DNA from: Tenodera sinensis
Lineage: Eukaryota > Arthropoda > Insecta > Mantodea > Mantidae
Assembly: GCA_030765045.1 (NCBI GenBank)
Contig: CM060961.1
Location: forward strand, 32,832,805 to 32,896,804
Length of the DNA stretch: 64,000 bases
Direction: 5' to 3'
The position numbers and the translations under genes are program-made. Of this stretch, positions 34,581 through 46,146 are shown piece by piece. The first letter of the stretch is position 1. Each line of letters starts with the position of its first letter. A model generated the notes under the pieces. That model ran no database searches. It saw only the letters and a list, made by a program, of their open reading frames with translations, and was not told the origin of the DNA.

Positions 34581-35611
34581 CCCCTTCAGGGATATGGACG
34601 TGAAATCATGTACATTTAAAATGACGGATGAGCGATATGGGCGTGTATACATGTCCTGTGTGTTTAAGCATTTAACCCTTATTTATCCCTTATCAAACTC
34701 AACTTATTTTAATTTTCCCTTTATGAAACATTTTAGTAAGGTCTATACTTTACTGGCTTACCTTAATATGTTCGTTCTGCAGTGATTTACCTCAAAACAG
34801 GGATAAACACACAACGGTACCTACATCTCCACATTTGCGAATTCCCTTCATGCGGCACACAAAACACTTTCAAGATGGGCGGGACTTCTTTGCTGTTGGT
34901 GGTATCCTTTTAGGATAATGTTTTCCTTGAAGTCTGAGGGGTACAGGGGTTTTGGATTTTCAACCCCCAACGTGGTATTGTTCAATTTGGCTGCGAGCTA
35001 TTTATAGTCGGAAGTCAAGGTCGGTCATTGTCCTGTGTGGGTTTAGAGAGCTCTCCAAATTACCAAACAGTTGTATATGGTTATATCCAGTTGGTGCAAA
35101 AATACCTTGTTATACCACTTCTCCCTTCAGCTACAAGCAGGAAAGTATACATATGTATTTCAACAAAGAAAGAAGCGGCCTCTACTAAGTTACGAAACTC
35201 GCGTAAGCAAAAGTTGCAATGTGCCTCTATTCTGATGACTCAAGAGACCACGCATACAGTAGTGCTTTATTACACAGTGTGCTGACACATAAGCCACACA
35301 TACAATGGGTGTTTCTTTACTGTTTCTTTCCGAGAACTTATATTAGATGCGTTCGACAGAGCAGAGTTGACTTTTCACCACAGTGAAACCAAATAGTGCC
35401 ATTTCAACGTTTTGTAAATACAACTCAACTTTGCTGATGACGTACATTTATACTGCATACGAGTTTTATACCAGTTTTTGTTTCATTAAAATAACTTAAT
35501 ATTTACACAAAATACAGCTGTGTATATACGACGCACTTTAAATGCCCTGCGCTGGATATTGCGTAGCACTTCTCGGCTCGCGGACATTTTAAATGGCCAT
35601 CGCTCAAGAGG
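34581..35611. mobile_element. piggyBac-like non-autonomous element
   Basis: Bounded by TTAA on both sides (34577-34580 and 35612-35615). Its ends match as inverted repeats (CCCCTTCAGGGAT and, inverted, CCTCTTGAGCGAT). TTAA target duplication is specific to piggyBac. Inside, 35150-35220 may be a decayed Cys-rich C-terminus (KSCNVPL in one frame), but no catalytic domain is visible. Confidence 0.65.
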
Positions 35612-35615
35612 TTAA

Positions 35616-36150
35616 GCTTATTGTCTTCACTGATAAGCATGGTTTCACGTTTATAGCCATTTGTAACACAAAACAGTAAATAGTGCTGCACAGAAAAGCC
35701 CCATCTCATTCAAGCTCCTGCACTTGATGATAAAATCAACATATGAAGCACTAAAGCTCCACATAGCATTATAGGCTCTGTAATTTTTGAAGATACGATC
35801 AATAGTAAAAGATACAGAACACAAATACTTAACCCGTTTTTTGAATAGTTAGCCAACCAACTCCACATACAGCAGAAACGTAAAATTTAATAAAGAAAAT
35901 ATTTGAAGACAAGGTAGGGAATTATTGCTCTCTAGATTCCCCAATTTGATCAGCTTCCAACTTTTATGTATGGAAGATCTAAAGATGAAGTATAAAAGAC
36001 AACTTATACACAATCTGTGATTTAAAAGAAATCAAGAGAATTTTAGTAGATGTATAAATGTCAGCTTCCTTTTAGAGATGCAAGCGATGCTTGCAGCAGG
36101 GGAACATCAATTGATTTTTTGGTTGGAAGTTGGAAACAGTGAAGCAAAAC
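35616..36150. other. Intron sequence, no feature recognised
   Basis: No shared repeat seen up to the pLTR pair that follows. Confidence 0.3.
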
Positions 36151-36380
36151 AATAATTTGCAAGGTTGTTGAGTCAGATTTTTAACACAAACTTCACTTGA
36201 ATATAAATATGGAACATGTTTCAGAAGTTGTTGCTTCTGTGGTACAACCACAACTTGTATTCTCCACTGTTGCCAGTAGCACCCAGGACAAGGATAGAAT
36301 CAATAGCTTCTGAAACATGTTCCACATTTACATTTAAGTGAAGTTAGTGCCAAAATTTGACTCCACATATTGCAAGCTAT
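36151..36380. repeat. Inverted pair of Penelope-type terminal repeats
   Basis: Arms of about 80 bp (36151-36236 and 36299-36380) are inverted copies (ATGGAACATGTTTCAGAAG and CTTCTGAAACATGTTCCACA). The right arm ends a short hairpin (AGAA/TTCT) with GAAACATGTT, a GAA plus palindrome layout like the other pLTRs here, though the CTGA core box is degraded. General resemblance to the pLTR at 37700-37790 supports the call. Confidence 0.5.
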
Positions 36381-37119
36381 CATTTTCAATACCAACTGTA
36401 ATCAAGGTTAGCACAGAATTTGAAAATTTTAATTTTAATAACAGACTGTAGCGGATCCTTTTCTTTGGGAATGACAACTGTTTATGCTAGTCCCACTTAC
36501 TGCAGAGTGGCATAGAGATTATCATACACCACTCTGTAGTATGTACCTCCTTTTTCCAACTAATGTTTGGTTTTAAGGTGTCCCCAAACCCCAGTGAACA
36601 TTGTTTTAAGTTACAGAAGCTTGTAAATGTTAAAAATAGAAGCACTATTAACAGTGAAGTATTCTTCATGTATTGAATCTGGCTTTTTGAGTCACTTTAT
36701 TTACACTCATCTTCACTTATAAAATGTTTGAAAAAACTGAAATGTTTTCAAGATCATTCAATCTCATCCTCAGCCGTTGGGCAACTGAAGCTAACTTCAT
36801 TCTCCACCATTCTCTTTATTAAGTAAAGAGAGTTTTTGAAAGAGCAACAGCACATACAAGAAATAATATTATTAAATAGATTCAATCTGGCCTTCATAAG
36901 AAATCTGTTAAAAAGAAAGAAAACCTCAAGGTAATTTACAAACTACTGCATTGACACTGCTTTCAAACACAAACTGGAAATACAGAAAATTCACCTACCA
37001 TCCCTAGGCTTTTAGAAAGTTTGAATGCATCTTTAAAAAATTAAACTTAAGACTAGCACCTCAAAACAAATTCAGTCTGAACCTGCCAAACAAGCCACTT
37101 AAAAATATAATCCCCATAA

Positions 37120-37330
37120 TTATTATTATTTATTTATGCCAACAAACTTACTGTTGGTGTTTTTAAACACACAAGCCGTGTGTGGGCAAAGTAACTAACT
37201 TGAGAATTTAATGCCATTCTGGCAGTTTGTCACAATAGCTCAGTGGTTAGAGCGTCCGCCCGGCAAGCGGAAGGTCTGTGGTTCAAATCCCAGTTGTGGC
37301 ATTGAATTTTTAAGTTCCAGTTCTACCTCT
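37120..37330 (-). mobile_element. SINE-B, inverted-head form, inserted in Penelope 2
   Basis: Clean 12-bp TSD TAATCCCCATAA (37108-37119 and 37331-37342). The tail lies at the left on the minus strand (complement of ATAAATAAATAATAATAA). The tRNA-like head reads on the plus strand with A box TAGCTCAGTGGTTAGAGC and B box GGTTCAAATCC, so head and tail oppose each other. Confidence 0.9.
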
Positions 37331-37339
37331 TAATCCCCA

Positions 37340-37660
37340 TAACTTTAAAATCCGGAATTTACCAGATCAACTGTGAGAGTTGTGAAAAAAGCCACATAGG
37401 AAAAAGTAAAAGAAATTTGGAAATCAGGCTAAAGGAACACTAGAGAAACATAAAACTGAAACAAACAGAAAAGTCTGCTGTATCACACCATTTTTGGATA
37501 GAAAACCATAACATTGGCCATAACATAAAATCATTTACTTCACCGACAGAACTGTATACTTGAGAAAAAATGTACATCCTCAAAAACAGTAATAAAATAG
37601 TAAATGTTGAAATCCTGGCATGAACAAACACCACATGGCAACAGGAACGTAGCAGCAGCG
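37340..37660 (+). pseudogene. Penelope GIY-YIG endonuclease remnant
   Basis: SGIYQINCESCEKSHIGKSK then NLEIRLKEH gives both GIY and (degraded) YIG blocks, followed by stops and SAVSHHFWIENHNIGH, a segment typical of Penelope C-termini. The tyrosine of YIG is replaced by His (SHIG), so the nuclease is likely dead. Confidence 0.75.
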
Positions 37661-37790
37661 AGGTGGTGGAGAATGAAGTGGCTTCAGTTGCTTCAACGGC
37701 TGAGGATGAGATCGAATGATCTTGAAAACGTTTCAATTTTTCCAACATTTTATACTCAAGTGTAAATAAAGTGACTCAAAAAATCAGATT

Positions 37791-39924
37791 CAATACAGAA
37801 GCTTGTTCGTAACTGAAATATTGTTATATTTGTATAAACATTAAAACACATTACAGCTTATAAAATCCACCTTCAGCATTTTTTGGGGAAAATTATATTT
37901 TTCCTTGTGATCTCAAAACTATAGTTGCAGACTAGTCAGCGATGAGGCAGGAGGGAATGCAGTTAATGACTACTCTCCAAAATTTGTAAATGTGAGTTAT
38001 TTCTCAAGTTAAATTTCAATTAAAATTGTTTTTTCAAAAATACATTTTCCTATACATATTCACGCTTTCCTCAAAATTTATACGAGCTACAAAACCAAAA
38101 CCTTCCATGCCTTTTATAACCTGTTAGTGTACTCAGAATTATATGTAATTATTGAGTGTGATGGATTTTAAGATATTGAAAAACTAATTTTCTTCTGAGA
38201 GAAAAGAACTAAAGAGCTGAAATAATCCAGTTCTGTGATACATCCTTATGTGCAGTACTCCTAATTCTCTTTTTAATGATTTCTGAGAGAAAGTACTTAA
38301 ATATACCAATATTTTTGCTTTTTTCTCATAATAATTTTTATTTTGGAATTCAGTTTTTTTCAGGTTAGTGCAATAAATATGGATATGAAACTTCACAAAA
38401 AAGGACTGCATATATATTACAGGAATTTTTTTTTTTTTTTTTTTACACTCACATTGTACCAAACTGTAATTACAACAGGGATGGCCGGAAGTAAACCACA
38501 TTCATTAAACGGTCACTCAGAACTTGAACTACCAAAAAATAAGCTAATGCTATTGTGTTTTCTACTCTAGAGTGTGGCAGTGTTCATAGCGTATTTTGAC
38601 TTGTGGACGTGGTACATGAACAATAAATGCATAATACGGCATTCTTTTATTAGCTGCCATTTTGCTTGTGTGGTCAACATGGAGGGATGGACAACTAAAC
38701 ATCATGCTTTTGCCATGTAAACTTATTTCAGGCACAATGAATTAGTGTAATAGGTTAGTTGACAACACATATTCAGGGGACTCTTCAGCCATGGAAAAGT
38801 GCTGGATAGACGTAACATTACCAGGCATGCTAGTTGCTTTAGGTCAACTGCATCTACGTAATGATAAGCCAGGAACAAGCAAGAAAATTGTGTAGACACT
38901 GAATGTGGTTGAAAATGTTCATGTTACCATCTTATGGAGCTAAAAACATCTGCTCAGTGTCTTTCTACATATTTACAGTAGAATCCCAAAACAATCCGGT
39001 TGTTGGGCGACATGTTTTAATCCTGCGTTATAACCATTATTCCTTGGTATATCAAAATGTGAGCTTAGAAATGACAAAAATCGATCCTGTGGCAGTGTTG
39101 GAAAACATTTGTACAATAATAAATTACAGTACTTCGTAAAGTATGTACTATACAGCAAAGTACACCACTTTTAAATGCAATTACACTCCAGTTATGCTAG
39201 GGGTGCATTCCAGTCCTGCAAGTGATCTTAATTTATTTAGTACTTACAGTTATTACACTGTACCCATTTTACACTAACCTAATTTTGCATCATCTTAAAG
39301 CAATCAATAAGTTTTGTTTGACAGTATAATTCACTGTTGTTTTCTCTGCATATTGTTTGATTGTAGCAAGATGGAGAGGAATAATGTTTGATTCATTTTA
39401 CTCCTCCATACACAGAATCATCTTGTTTATTTCCATGTGCTTGTTACTTCGGGAAATTCTTAGCAATGCAGTGGCCAAGGTCCATGCTAGGGGTAATGAA
39501 AAGTATATTCCAGCACCCCTCTTTGAAGAAAATTTTAAACTCAATGTTCAAAAATAAAGAAATAAAAAATATGATATATTTTTGAGGGACATACTTTCTC
39601 CACATTAAATCCAAATTCACAGTACTTCAGACCACACTATTTCAGGCTTCTACTGTATTTCAGATTATACATTTGTAAATATACTGTAATAGATATGCTT
39701 TCATCACTATAAACTGTTAAATTGTCCATACCTTAAGTATACAGATTGCGCTGCACAAGAGCAGTTTAATATATAGATCTTCTGATGCCCCTGACCCCCG
39801 TCCTTCCCCAGAAGATAAGTTTGTTGGCCCAACCTGAAATACATATGTATATTTAATAATTTCCTTAACATGGGAGTGTTTTTTCATCTTGTGTGTACTT
39901 AATTATCTTAATTATGAGTGGTAA
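37791..39924. other. Intron sequence, no element recognised
   Basis: Contains a T-tract at 38424-38445 and ordinary AT-rich sequence. No protein motif was found in its short open frames. Confidence 0.35.
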
Positions 39925-39937
39925 GTAATATAAATGT

Positions 39938-41125
39938 TGTTATTAGCTAATGCTGGATTTCTGACAATGAAGTCTTTAATCCTCTTGCTCTCCAATATTT
40001 TTCACTGATGGATGGGGCATTAGAAGTGGCCGGGCATATTTGAAGGTGGTCTCGATCCATTTCGTCTTGTAGATCACATAGAGGACAGAGTGGTGAAGAA
40101 TATATCCCAATTCTGTTTAAATGTTTTGCCAGACAATCATGTCCTGTAATCAACCTGAAGGTTGCAAGTGCTGTTTTTCGAGGATACTCAGGAATTACTG
40201 TTTGAATGTTTGGTAGTGGCCATCTTTTATTTTTTGATTTTTCATAGTAATATTTTTCAATAATTTTTTTCAATTCAGAGTTGACTAATCTTTTAGCTGC
40301 ATAAAATGGTAGATTAACTATTGATTTCTGCACATTGCCGATACCCTTTTTTGCAAGAAAATCAGCTTTCTCATTACCACTCAGTCCACAGTGAGCTGGT
40401 ATCCATTGGAAGACTAGGTGTTTTTGAAGTGCTGTTAGATGGGTAAGGATTTTCGAACATTCTATAATTGTTTGGTTTTTTGGTGACAACTTGGAAGTAA
40501 TTGCTATAATTGCTGCCCTGGAATCTGAGAGAATAACTGCTTGCTGAAAATGTGAAATTCTGTACAAAAGATTTTGTAGGGCCATTCGAATTGCTTCAAT
40601 TTCTCCATCAAAGTTTGTAGTTCCATAACTTAAAGATTTGTAATAGGAAAAGAGGTGACATGTGACTCCAGCACCTGCTCCATCTTGGTTTGATTTCAAT
40701 GATCCATCAGTATAAATATGGAGCCATTCGTGTTCTGGAAATCTAGTATGGATTGTCTCTAATGCCAATAATTTTAGAACACTAGTTGGAGTATCACTTT
40801 TCTTAACTTCTTCTGTCAGGTGTAAATAATATGTGATGTCTAATGTTTGTGTCGGATTGACTTTAGATATGAAGTTTTCCTTTGAATTAGGAAGGTATAC
40901 ATTCTTCTTGATGTCTTGAATTTTGGAAAGAAAGCTCTCCTGAGTCTTTAGTGTATGTGTAAAGTTTCTCTTGTGCCATGTATTGAATGGGAGCCTGATC
41001 AACTTTTCATGTTGAATAAGAGCCGCTTTTTCTATTTCATATTCAATGGGGCATTGGTTGGTTAGTATTTCCATAGCTGCTATTGGTGTGGTTTTGATAG
41101 CACCTGTAATTAATCTTAGAGTTTG
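39938..41125 (-). mobile_element. LINE2 copy a, 5'-truncated non-LTR retrotransposon
   Basis: A 1188-bp insertion with a 13-bp TSD GTAATATAAATGT (39925-39937 and 41126-41138). It keeps only the part from just after the RT to the 3' end. LINE2 is related to LINE1 (same RNase H and zinc-knuckle order) but clearly separate. Confidence 0.85.
39947..41074 (-). CDS. LINE2 RNase H domain and C-terminus (truncated ORF)
   Basis: A 375-residue open frame with an internal Met as apparent start, since the true start was lost by truncation. The RNase H domain from about residue 115 has IYTDGS, DGEIEAIRMAL, ILSDSRAAI and WIPAHCGLSGNEKAD, giving the full catalytic set. Near the end is a zinc knuckle, CPLCDLQDEMDRDHLQIC, then SEKYWRARG and the stop close to the 3' tail. 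There is no RT, so on its own it is not a functional retrotransposon. Confidence 0.8.
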   Translation of the reverse strand: MEILTNQCPIEYEIEKAALIQHEKLIRLPFNTWHKRNFTHTLKTQESFLSKIQDIKKNVYLPNSKENFISKVNPTQTLDITYYLHLTEEVKKSDTPTSVLKLLALETIHTRFPEHEWLHIYTDGSLKSNQDGAGAGVTCHLFSYYKSLSYGTTNFDGEIEAIRMALQNLLYRISHFQQAVILSDSRAAIIAITSKLSPKNQTIIECSKILTHLTALQKHLVFQWIPAHCGLSGNEKADFLAKKGIGNVQKSIVNLPFYAAKRLVNSELKKIIEKYYYEKSKNKRWPLPNIQTVIPEYPRKTALATFRLITGHDCLAKHLNRIGIYSSPLCPLCDLQDEMDRDHLQICPATSNAPSISEKYWRARGLKTSLSEIQH

Positions 41126-41649
41126 GTAATATAAATGTGCATTTACTAAAATTACAAATAGAAATAATAACTTAATACAAAGAACTTAATATTAAATTTT
41201 AATGGGTATTGTCTACTACCAAAGGCCAGAACACCAATTTAAATAACCATGGGCTTCCTCCTTGCGCTGTCATTTCCAAACAAGTTTATATCTTCATAGT
41301 CCAGTTTCTTTGGCAAGTCAGATTCAATAGTAAGGACAAAGATGACTGAGACAATATTCTTCTCTTTTTTTATTTTTGTGTGATGTTCTTAATCTCTTAA
41401 TTGGGCTTGGGCCTACGTAATGCGTATGACATACTGTTGTCATGTGTCTTTTAATGCTATTCTCTCCTGGGTATTGCTATAGTTATGCTAGGAGGCATTG
41501 TTGTTATCTTCCATGATAGATGGCATCATTTTCCTATGAATTATTTTACTTATATGTACTCTAGAATATTACGTGAAGTGATAGCAATCTCACCTCATTC
41601 CGGTGTGGGCAATTCCTAAGAATGGCTGCTCTTACTCAGAAACATAATA

Positions 41650-41893
41650 ATGATCCTCTCGGAGAATCACAGAAGAAGTAGTGCAACAATATTTACAAGA
41701 CATTTTTGAAGATGATAGTAATGTATTTGGGGACAGCTCGTATGATTTTTCATCAGATTGGGAATACCCCAAGTCAATTTCTGGTGTGAGTGAAAGCGAA
41801 GAAACTGTGAATAAACAAAAAATTTACTGGAGTGACATAAATCTGCGTGAGCTGCATGTCAAACTCATGCACAGTACTCATGTTACTGTATAG
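41650..41893 (+). pseudogene. Possible piggyBac-type transposase N-terminal fragment
   Basis: The frame gives TEEVVQQYLQDIFEDDSNVF, then DSSYDFSSDWEYPKS, then a stop. Acidic, Ser-rich starts of this kind are usual in piggyBac-like transposases. No TTAA-bounded element or catalytic domain was found, so the call is tentative; an unrelated short exon is not excluded. Confidence 0.3.
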
Positions 41894-42149
41894 TGTGAAG
41901 TTACTTCATTTGAAATTATCAGACCATACCTTTTGAAGGATGATGTCAGCAGTGAACATCATTAGATAGCACTGCTGGACTTTCTTCTTCGCTATTATGG
42001 ATGATGAATTTGGATATGAACAATTTATGATTCTAACTATATCAGACAACTGCACATACAGCTGGTGTATGCATAGAGGTTTTGACATACATTTCCACAC
42101 ATATTAATTTCTCATGAAAATATCCTTTGGCCAGTCTGGTGTCTTGATT

Positions 42150-42990
42150 TTTTACTTTCTCTACTATGTATAGTAAGTAGGGGAAGTAGTGTATTCCACC
42201 CAAAAACTTAATGTTGAGATTTCACCGGAAATATGTTTTGAAAGTCCCTGAATAAAAAAAAAAATTAAAAAAAAAAGCCTTTTTAGAAAAAGGTGTGTGT
42301 CTGTACAGCGTAACTCCACGAAAAGTTGGTTAAAAGCTACAGTTGGTATTTAAGTTTAATATGCTTCAAGGATGCAACATAAAGATTTTGAAGAAAATTC
42401 CTCACCCTAAACTACCCTTTACATGGAAAATATTTAGAAAAATTTAATTTTCTCGAAAATGGCTAACGATTTTGATTAAAATGCCATATGCTTAAGATGG
42501 CAAATGAAATGTTTATTTTGAATTCCCTGACTATAGCCTATGTAGTCCTGTTTACTCTGGATGACTTTTGCATAACTGGTAAACCATAAGAGATAGACCA
42601 AATCTTACTATACAAAAAATGTAGATCTTGCTAAACCACACAATGTATATCCAAATAAATGTTTTTGTATAGTGAACCATTTCGGAAATATTTCTTGTTA
42701 TTTGTGTTAGTTTTATGACACTTAGTACTTTCCATGAATGGAACATCCTTATTCATTTCTTTTTATATCATAGCTGTGTAAAGAGAACTGAATTTGAAAG
42801 CTGTTAAAGATTTGACTATTCCTCAAAGCCTACTGCATTCCCACACTCCCCCATTTCCCTTGTACCTGCAAGAAAATGAACAATAAGATAATTTCTGCAA
42901 TGTTTATCTCCACTAATGTGAAAAAGATAAAGGATGTAAGAATAGTTCGTACAAGAGTCTTGTGATTGCAACACATCAGATTTTTTCTTA
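42150..42990 (+). repeat. R1 repeat, longest uninterrupted copy
   Basis: Begins TTACTTTCTCTACTATGTATAG, passes TTCCACCCAAAAACTTAATG and GTAGATCTTGCTAAA, and ends near CAAGAGTCTTGTGATTGCAA. Related copies are at 12996, 29085, 60430 and 62334. No ORF is conserved, so R1 is likely a non-coding element or the remains of one. Confidence 0.75.
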
Positions 42991-43139
42991 TGGAGTTACT
43001 TAGGCAAGAAGTTTCCCATACAGAATGTCCTGCCATATTGAGCTACTGTGGATAATATTCCTGGCAACATGTTATGGGGTGTAATGGTGAGCTTCCAATG
43101 CGAGTTAGAATATGTGGTATTTGCCTGGTTTAAAAAAAA

Positions 43140-43370
43140 AAAGAATTATTTTGTTGTTTAACAATGCTGTCAATTGCCAGGATCACATTAGCAATGCTGG
43201 TGTTCCAGAATTTTGTCCTGCAGGAGTTCTTTTACATGCTAGTAAATCTACTGACATAGAGCTGTTGTTTTTAAGCACACTTAAAAACCATCGGTCTGGG
43301 CCGGATTTGAACCTACAACCGTGGGATCAGTAGGCCAGCATCTAACCAACTGAGCCAGGCAGATCGACAA
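43140..43370 (-). mobile_element. SINE-C, inverted copy
   Basis: The complement of the family at 27640: B box on the minus strand (complement of CCGGATTTGAACCT) and A box (complement of CAACTGAGCCAGGCAG), with the body and AT-rich tail at left. Confidence 0.7.
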
Positions 43371-43461
43371 TGTATTTGCCTGGGGTCATATATAAACATT
43401 ACATCATAAATGGCAATCCTGTAACTAGTATTGTATCAACAAAGGAATATAAAAAGAACTG

Positions 43462-43988
43462 GTTTGAGAATTTAATGCCATTCTGGCAGTTTGTCACAAT
43501 AGCTCAGTGGTAGAGCAGCCGCCTGGTAAGCGGAAGGTCTGTGGTTCAAATCCCAGTTGTGGCATTGAATTTTTAAGTTCCAGTTCTACCTCTCAAACTT
43601 TGCCCACACACGGCTTGTGTGTTTAAAAACACCAACAGTAAGTTTGTTGGCATAAATAAATAATAATTACCATCTGAAGGTTATTTAATCTTGGGATATA
43701 AAGTACTTAAAATAGTAAGTCACCATTGGGGTAATTTGTCTCTGATGTGAGACTGCCTTTCTGGTTTACCAGGAGAAATACAAACTGGTTTGAGAATGTA
43801 ATGCCATTCTGGCAGTTTGTCACAATAGCTCAGTGGTAGAGCAGCCGCCCGGTAAGCGGAAGGTCTGTGGTTCAAATCCCAGTTGTGGCATTGAATTTTT
43901 AAGTTCCAGTTCTACCTCTCAAACTTTGCCCACACACGGCTTGTGTGTTTAAAAACACCAACAGTAAGTTTGTTGGCATAAATAAATA
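43462..43988 (+). mobile_element. SINE-B tandem pair, head and tail in the same direction
   Basis: Two copies (43462 to about 43660, and about 43765-43988) each have head (TAGCTCAGTGGTAGAGC, GGTTCAAATCC) and tail (AACACCAACAGTAAGTTTG ... AAATAAATAA) in one orientation. A single 13-bp duplication ATAAAAAGAACTG (43449-43461 and 43989-44001) brackets the pair plus the ~105-bp spacer. This suggests one dimeric insertion or later duplication. Confidence 0.8.
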
Positions 43989-44001
43989 ATAAAAAGAACT
44001 G

Positions 44002-45898
44002 TTTGAGCACAATTTTATAAATACCCAATGAACACTGCTGCATACTGTATATCAAATATATTTGGAACCTGGCACAAATAAGTTTAAATGTATGATATCT
44101 GCTAGTTAGTGAACTTTGTCTTACAGGTATCAGAAAGAATGCCTTGGGGAGCATAGTGCAACATCTTTGAGATTAAGGTAAATGGTAACATTTAGTGTTT
44201 GTCTCTGGACTACAATATATACAAGCAACAAAATTGTTTACAATGATCACATGATTGTACTGTGTTCAGTCAAGGTGCTATCAGTGACATGTATTATGCC
44301 AACATGTTTAAAAGATTTTATTTTTTCAAAGTTCCAAGATATTTGCAATTATGATGTCTGGTGCCTAAACCATTTTCTCCTAGCTTTTCCACAATTTCAG
44401 TGATTTCCAGGTGAAAATATTAAACTTACAAAATGGATTAATATACAAGGGAATTGCAATTATTTTAATTGCAGTGCCAAATGCATGCCTTTTCTTGCCA
44501 TTAATATGTTGGTCTCTCTTATGTGATTTGCTCAATTGAACATCTCTATGATATATCAGCAGAGAAACTGAATTGTTTTATGCTTGTGCCATCTAACAAT
44601 GAAGAAACTATGTAATAAAACTGTATCCATGTAAGTTAACACAACCTAACTAGTTGCAAGAAATTGATATACTATATCCTACTTTCCAACTTTTACAACT
44701 TCGTGGCTAAGGAACAATTTTTAGAGCTTTGTTGTCAGATTCATTGTTAGAGATTTTTACCACAGCATTACATTCATGAATGTAAGATGCTAATTGGTAT
44801 AGAGTGCTATGAGAGACAAGAACTTATTCGTATGTGTGTATTCTTCATGACAGTTAATGTGCTGCAGCAAAATGCATAGTTTACAGATTTAGAATTTGAT
44901 TGCACCTGTAGTGTAAATGGGTGCAAACATACTGTAATAGATAATGTGAAGTGTACAATCACATCACATTAAATTATTCTATTCACATCCTGGGGAAGTG
45001 TTTCCCTTTTTCATTTTATCTATTGTTTTTAATAGTTGGTTATTATGAAGCACAAAATATACACTAGAAATCTGTGTATAGTTGAGGATGGTTCTTTGCT
45101 TTAATACATGCTTATGTGCTGTATCTGCAATATAACAGAATGAATGAAAGAAAAAAGCAGTGCTATCAAGGATTCTTATAAAACTGAGTTCTTGTTTATT
45201 TTGCATGTCAAGTGTCCTACGTTTCCAGCACATTTACACATTCTAAATTTTGTGCCATTACAACATTATTGGTTAAAGGAAAGTTTTACAGGTTTCAATC
45301 TCATAAATGTGGGTTGTAATCGTGTGTTTTTATTAATTTTTATGCATACCAATTGCATACAATTGACACACATTGCTAAAGTTGTTACAGCACAGATTTT
45401 AAGGACAGCAGTCCACAGTTAAAATCCTATCAGGATTCTCCTTCCTGAGGTATTTTTCCAGATTTTTCTCAGTCATAAGTGGCAAATCCACGGAGGTACA
45501 TTTCATTCCCAAATGTGATTTCATTATGTGTATTATTAGGTCTTGCCTGTAGCACCATATATAGTAAGAATGGACACTAAACACTTTACAAAGTCAAGTT
45601 CCCATGTTTATATGCATTTTATTGAGGTATCACTTGTCCTGCTTACATTTGCTTATATGCCTGTTAGCTATGCTGTATGTTAACTAGAGTAGACATACAG
45701 AATGTGCAGCATGCACATGTGGTCTCAAGCAATGCACGCCCATCAGAAAGCATAGGACAAAATGGTTGGCCCAGCAAATTACATAATCACAACCACATAG
45801 TCACTGATTGTGTAAAGTATGCACCAATGAAAGGATTAATATCACCTAATATTTTAAAATGTGGAAGTTTTTGTACCTCATTGCTGTGTCTCTTGCAG
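44002..45898. other. 3' part of the last intron, no element recognised
   Basis: AT-rich with no supported features. It ends in a good acceptor (TGCTGTGTCTCTTGCAG) for the terminal exon. Confidence 0.4.
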
Positions 45899-46146
45899 AT
45901 AAACCGGATTCTCCACCTTCACCTTTTCGGTGCTTTGTACCAATAAGTGAACAAGTTAATGGTTACATAGACTACCACAACCAGTTCCCTACAGCAGATG
46001 CAAGGGAAACAAAAAGACGTCCAAGAAAACGAAAGCGGAAACAGCGCACAAAAAAATTATGGGCTAAGAAACGGAAGCAGGCCTGTGATAACATAAACTC
46101 TGCCAAGCTGCCCGTTGTGTTGGGGAAGAAACTTGCAGCGAACTGA
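45899..46146 (+). CDS. UIMC1: UIMC1/RAP80-like protein, terminal exon e
   Basis: This exon follows a strong acceptor and encodes 81 residues plus a TGA stop at 46144-46146. It holds PPSPFRCFVPISEQVNGYID then YHNQF, parallel to the human RAP80 C-terminal block (SFVSISEATDCLVDF as I recall it). A very basic tail follows (RRPRKRKRKQRTKKLWAKKR), probably a nuclear localisation signal. RAP80 is the K63-ubiquitin-reading subunit that brings the BRCA1-A complex to DNA breaks. The human protein ends soon after this block; this one has about 25 more residues. Confidence 0.78.

Larger units (their letters stand above)
36680..37790 (+). mobile_element. Penelope-like retroelement 2, degenerate
   Basis: The GIY-YIG region is flanked by inverted pLTRs (36684-36820 reverse, 37660-37790 forward; shared TGAGGATGAGATC and CACTTTATTTACACT). 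The right pLTR has CTGAGGAT at 37700, a GAGATC/GATCTT stem and GAAAACGTTTC. A SINE-B copy (37120-37330) is inserted. Most of the RT is lost or unreadable. Confidence 0.7.

Noticed and set aside
37220..37300. tRNA gene predicted from A and B boxes (also near 15680, 19930, 28490, 43510, 43840, 47230)
   Set aside because: Each is the head of a dispersed SINE with body, tail and usually TSD. The anticodon stem and acceptor ends do not form a standard tRNA, so none is a functional tRNA gene.
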